Assembly (NCBI GenBank): GCA_047632595.1 | Contig: JBLIDK010000075.1 | Location: forward strand, 1 to 7,018 | Direction: 5' to 3' | Length of the DNA: 7,018 bases | Source: JBLIDK01 sp047632595 | GTDB lineage: Bacteria > Bacteroidota > Bacteroidia > Sphingobacteriales > Sphingobacteriaceae | In this document: piece by piece, positions 4,542 through 7,018 of the stretch | How the letters are laid out: each line of letters starts with the position of its first letter | Position numbering within the stretch: the stretch's first letter is position 1 | The notes under the pieces: generated by a model | The model's input: the letters and a program-made list of their open reading frames with translations, nothing else | Told to the model about the DNA's origin: nothing | The model's database searches: none | Position numbers and translations under genes: made by a program

Positions 4542-7018
4542 CTATACTTCTTCTAGTGCCGGAACATTCTCACCACGAAAATTCTGGTCCACAAAGTTAC
4601 ACCAATCACAACGATCTTTCTTACACCCTTCGAAACGATAATTTTCTAAGCCTTGTTTAAACATTTCCATTTGCTGAATTAACACTTCCTCACCATGACT
4701 AATGTCAACAGCAACAGATTTAGGTTTATTATCGCCTTGAGCCTCCACAAAATCAAATTGCACCCTATTTATATTCCAAGTTTTACCTTGATAGCCTTGC
4801 AACATTAGTTTATAAAACATCCCCTGCCTCCAATAATCTCCACCCATTGTTTTGTCTGTAGGTGGACTAATTTTGGACTTGTCATACTTGCCTGTTTTGT
4901 AATCAATTAGGTTTACCCCATTTGCTAAGTATTCAATCTTATCAATTACTCCACTAACTGGAATTCCTGCAATTTCAGCTCCATTCACACGAAGTTCTAA
5001 ATCAACTTTCGTTTCAAAAACATCCTTAAACTCCTTTATATAGCCTTTCACAACATCCATTCCGTATGCTTTGAATTTTTCAAACTCCTTTTCAGTAAAT
5101 GCACTTTTATGCTTTTTCATAAAGCCAGCTACTAAGGCTTCTAATCTGTCTTCACTTGGAAAAGTTTTGTCTTCTGAACTCTTCATTTCCTCAAAATAAA
5201 CTTGCAGTGATTCGTGAATGGCACTACCAAAGCCCATAAACGATTTTCTACCTCCAGGTATTCGCAATATATTATCAAAATAAAAAGCCAACTGACAACG
5301 TAGATAAGAGTTTAATTGGGAAATACTTACTCTATGTGTACTCAAGAATTTATCCACCTTATTGGTATCAATTAATGGATAAGTTACTGGCTCTTTAAGC
5401 GAGATTAAGAAATCTAATGCCGATCTGAATAATACTGCGTCATCTACACTCACTTCTTCAATAACTAAATTATCTTCCGACTTAATTTCACTAACAAAAA
5501 CCGAAGGTGTAGAATTTTTTCCTCCTATCATTTCAGGGTAGCTGAAAATCAACTCTTGTTTTGCCCTAGTCATTGCCACATAAAACAAGCGACGTTCATC
5601 TTCTAGCTCAACATGTTTCTCTAATTTTGGGTATAAATTATCTGGAAAGGTGAAACTATAATTTGATGAGCCACTTTTTTCCCAAGCTTTATCAACACAC
5701 TTAATAATATACACCACATCAAACTCTAAGCCTTTTGAGCCATGTGCAGTCATTAAACTCACTCCTTTTGTGTTATAAAAAACTTGTTGAGATGCTATTG
5801 GAAGGCCTTCTGCATTTAGTAAATCAATATTTTCCAAAAATGTTTTTAGACTTAAATGCTCCGTTTTATTTGCTTCTACCTTTATAAAATCAAAGAAAGT
5901 TTTGAGCTGCTCCAACTCTTGATTTCTCTGCTCACCTCCTAAACTCATCAAAATCGAAAGCATGTTACTTTCGGTTATAATTGCCTCTAAAAGTTGTTCA
6001 ACTGTATTGTCCGTTACATATTTAGTCCATTTTTGTAGCAATTTTGACCATTTCCTAAGGTCAGTCATACCCGGACTCTCATTTTTAAAGACATCTGAAC
6101 GGTTTAACATATCCTCATTAAAGAAGGTGTTCTTTAATGTTTCACTAGTTTTTCTGCTTTTGCCATTAGCCATTTGAACTAACCAAAGCACATCACTGTG
6201 ACTAATATTATGACATTGAAAATGCAATATTTCAAACAAAAGTCCATCTGTAGCTTCAGGATCTGTGAACTCTTCATTTAAAAATTTAAAAATGGTCAAG
6301 ATGTTTCTAATTAATGGCGCCTGAAGTATGTTTTCCCTACGTTTTATATTAAACGGAATGTTGTTTTTGGTTAGCACTTTACACAAGTCATCTACATGTT
6401 TGTGATTCCTATAAATAACGGCAACATTACTTATATCGCCTTTTTCTTCATACCGTCGTTTTAATTCCTCCCCTAACCAAGCTGTTTCGTGAAACTCATC
6501 TTGTAATTGAACTAGTCGAGGTTTTGCTGCTTTTGGTGCATTGACTCCTTTAGCTTCTAATTTTTTAGAAAGCGTAGAAAACAAAGGGTCGTTTAATAGT
6601 CGTTCATTATTGTTTGAAACTAATTGATCCGACAAATTCAAAATGCTTTGGCCAGAACGATAATTCTCTTTTAAAACTACCGTTTTAAGAAAGTCCCCTT
6701 GGTTTTTTGCAAACTCTACAATATTCTGAATATTAGCTCCTTGAAAACGATAGATGCTTTGATCATCATCACCAACCACAAAAACATTAGGCACTTCCCA
6801 GAAACTAATTAGGAGCTGAATAATTTCGTTTTGAGAACCATTTGAATCTTGGTATTCATCTACTAAAATGTATTGAAACTTCTCCTGATAATCCGCTAGT
6901 AATTCACCATTCGTTTGAAATGACTTCATTACCCATTGAATCATATCTTGAAAGTCATAAAGCTTACGCTTCTTCTTTATTTCTTGATATCGGTCCAATA
7001 GCAACGCACCCTTCAGCA
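4542..7018 (-). CDS. UvrD-type helicase fused to RecB-like PD-(D/E)XK nuclease (5' end outside window)
   Basis: This is a superfamily 1 ATP-dependent DNA helicase with a C-terminal nuclease, an architecture like AdnA/AdnB and consistent with double-strand-break processing or repair. The frame stays open to the right edge. The TTG at 7002-7004 is not the start, because coding continues upstream (LKGA) and the Walker A region, which must precede residue 1, is missing. Counting from that TTG, visible motifs are II DEYQD (49-53), III GDDDQSIYRFQGA (78-90), IV ENYRS (113-117), V MTAHGSKGLEF (418-428) and VI EDERRLFYVAMTRAK (468-482). The nuclease follows: SQLNSYLRC (562-570), GSAIHESL (593-600, His597), GVIDKIEY (Asp688), IDYKTGK (Asp701, Lys703) and QGMFY (727-731). 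All catalytic residues expected of a RecB-family nuclease are present, so both activities are probably intact. Cys570 with Cys794, Cys799 and Cys802 may hold a 4Fe-4S cluster. The complete protein should be about 1,000-1,100 residues. It is upstream partner to the DUF983 gene in one operon. Confidence 0.93.
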   Translation of the reverse strand, partial: LKGALLLDRYQEIKKKRKLYDFQDMIQWVMKSFQTNGELLADYQEKFQYILVDEYQDSNGSQNEIIQLLISFWEVPNVFVVGDDDQSIYRFQGANIQNIVEFAKNQGDFLKTVVLKENYRSGQSILNLSDQLVSNNNERLLNDPLFSTLSKKLEAKGVNAPKAAKPRLVQLQDEFHETAWLGEELKRRYEEKGDISNVAVIYRNHKHVDDLCKVLTKNNIPFNIKRRENILQAPLIRNILTIFKFLNEEFTDPEATDGLLFEILHFQCHNISHSDVLWLVQMANGKSRKTSETLKNTFFNEDMLNRSDVFKNESPGMTDLRKWSKLLQKWTKYVTDNTVEQLLEAIITESNMLSILMSLGGEQRNQELEQLKTFFDFIKVEANKTEHLSLKTFLENIDLLNAEGLPIASQQVFYNTKGVSLMTAHGSKGLEFDVVYIIKCVDKAWEKSGSSNYSFTFPDNLYPKLEKHVELEDERRLFYVAMTRAKQELIFSYPEMIGGKNSTPSVFVSEIKSEDNLVIEEVSVDDAVLFRSALDFLISLKEPVTYPLIDTNKVDKFLSTHRVSISQLNSYLRCQLAFYFDNILRIPGGRKSFMGFGSAIHESLQVYFEEMKSSEDKTFPSEDRLEALVAGFMKKHKSAFTEKEFEKFKAYGMDVVKGYIKEFKDVFETKVDLELRVNGAEIAGIPVSGVIDKIEYLANGVNLIDYKTGKYDKSKISPPTDKTMGGDYWRQGMFYKLMLQGYQGKTWNINRVQFDFVEAQGDNKPKSVAVDISHGEEVLIQQMEMFKQGLENYRFEGCKKDRCDWCNFVDQNFRGENVPALEEV

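Noticed and set aside
7002..7004. TTG as start codon of the helicase-nuclease
   Set aside because: The frame stays open to the window edge, and a UvrD helicase needs a Walker A domain upstream of DEYQD, so the protein is truncated by the window edge.
4542..7018. The helicase-nuclease as part of an anti-phage defence island
   Set aside because: No accessory defence gene, integrase, toxin or CRISPR repeat is nearby. The neighbours are housekeeping genes, so a general repair role is the simpler reading.

Overview
The window looks like an ordinary chromosomal segment from an AT-rich member of the Bacteroidota, probably Flavobacteriia-like. The evidence is the style of the DXS, DUF983 and ScpA proteins, the absence of Shine-Dalgarno motifs before the starts (A/T-rich leaders instead), and one perfect match to the Bacteroidota -7 promoter element TAnnTTTG upstream of dxs. 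The taxonomic call is an inference from protein and promoter style; no rRNA or other marker gene is present.

Layout from left to right. Positions 1-101 hold the last 32 codons of an unidentified plus-strand gene. Its stop lies 2 bases from the stop of dxs (minus strand, 104-2026), which encodes the first enzyme of the MEP isoprenoid pathway. A 149-bp divergent intergenic region separates dxs from scpA (plus, 2176-2922), the kleisin subunit of the SMC-ScpAB chromosome condensation complex. After a 106-bp gap with a candidate promoter comes a polytopic membrane protein of the flippase-like / LPG-synthase-TM (UPF0104) family (plus, 3029-4102). A 73-bp convergent gap follows. Then come two tightly linked minus-strand genes: a DUF983 zinc-ribbon membrane protein (4176-4541) and, upstream of it, a large UvrD-type helicase fused to a RecB-like PD-(D/E)XK nuclease (4542 to the right edge, 5' end cut off). 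The helicase stop codon TAG directly abuts the DUF983 ATG.

The genes are mostly housekeeping: isoprenoid precursor synthesis, chromosome segregation, DNA repair or recombination, and envelope-related membrane proteins. They form at least four transcription units. I see no mobile element, CRISPR array, RNA gene, tRNA or obvious defence system, and no gene-free stretch longer than 300 bases. The points worth a second look are the re-assigned starts of dxs and the flippase-like gene, the unusual cysteine spacing at the end of the helicase-nuclease, and the zero-spacing TAG/ATG junction.
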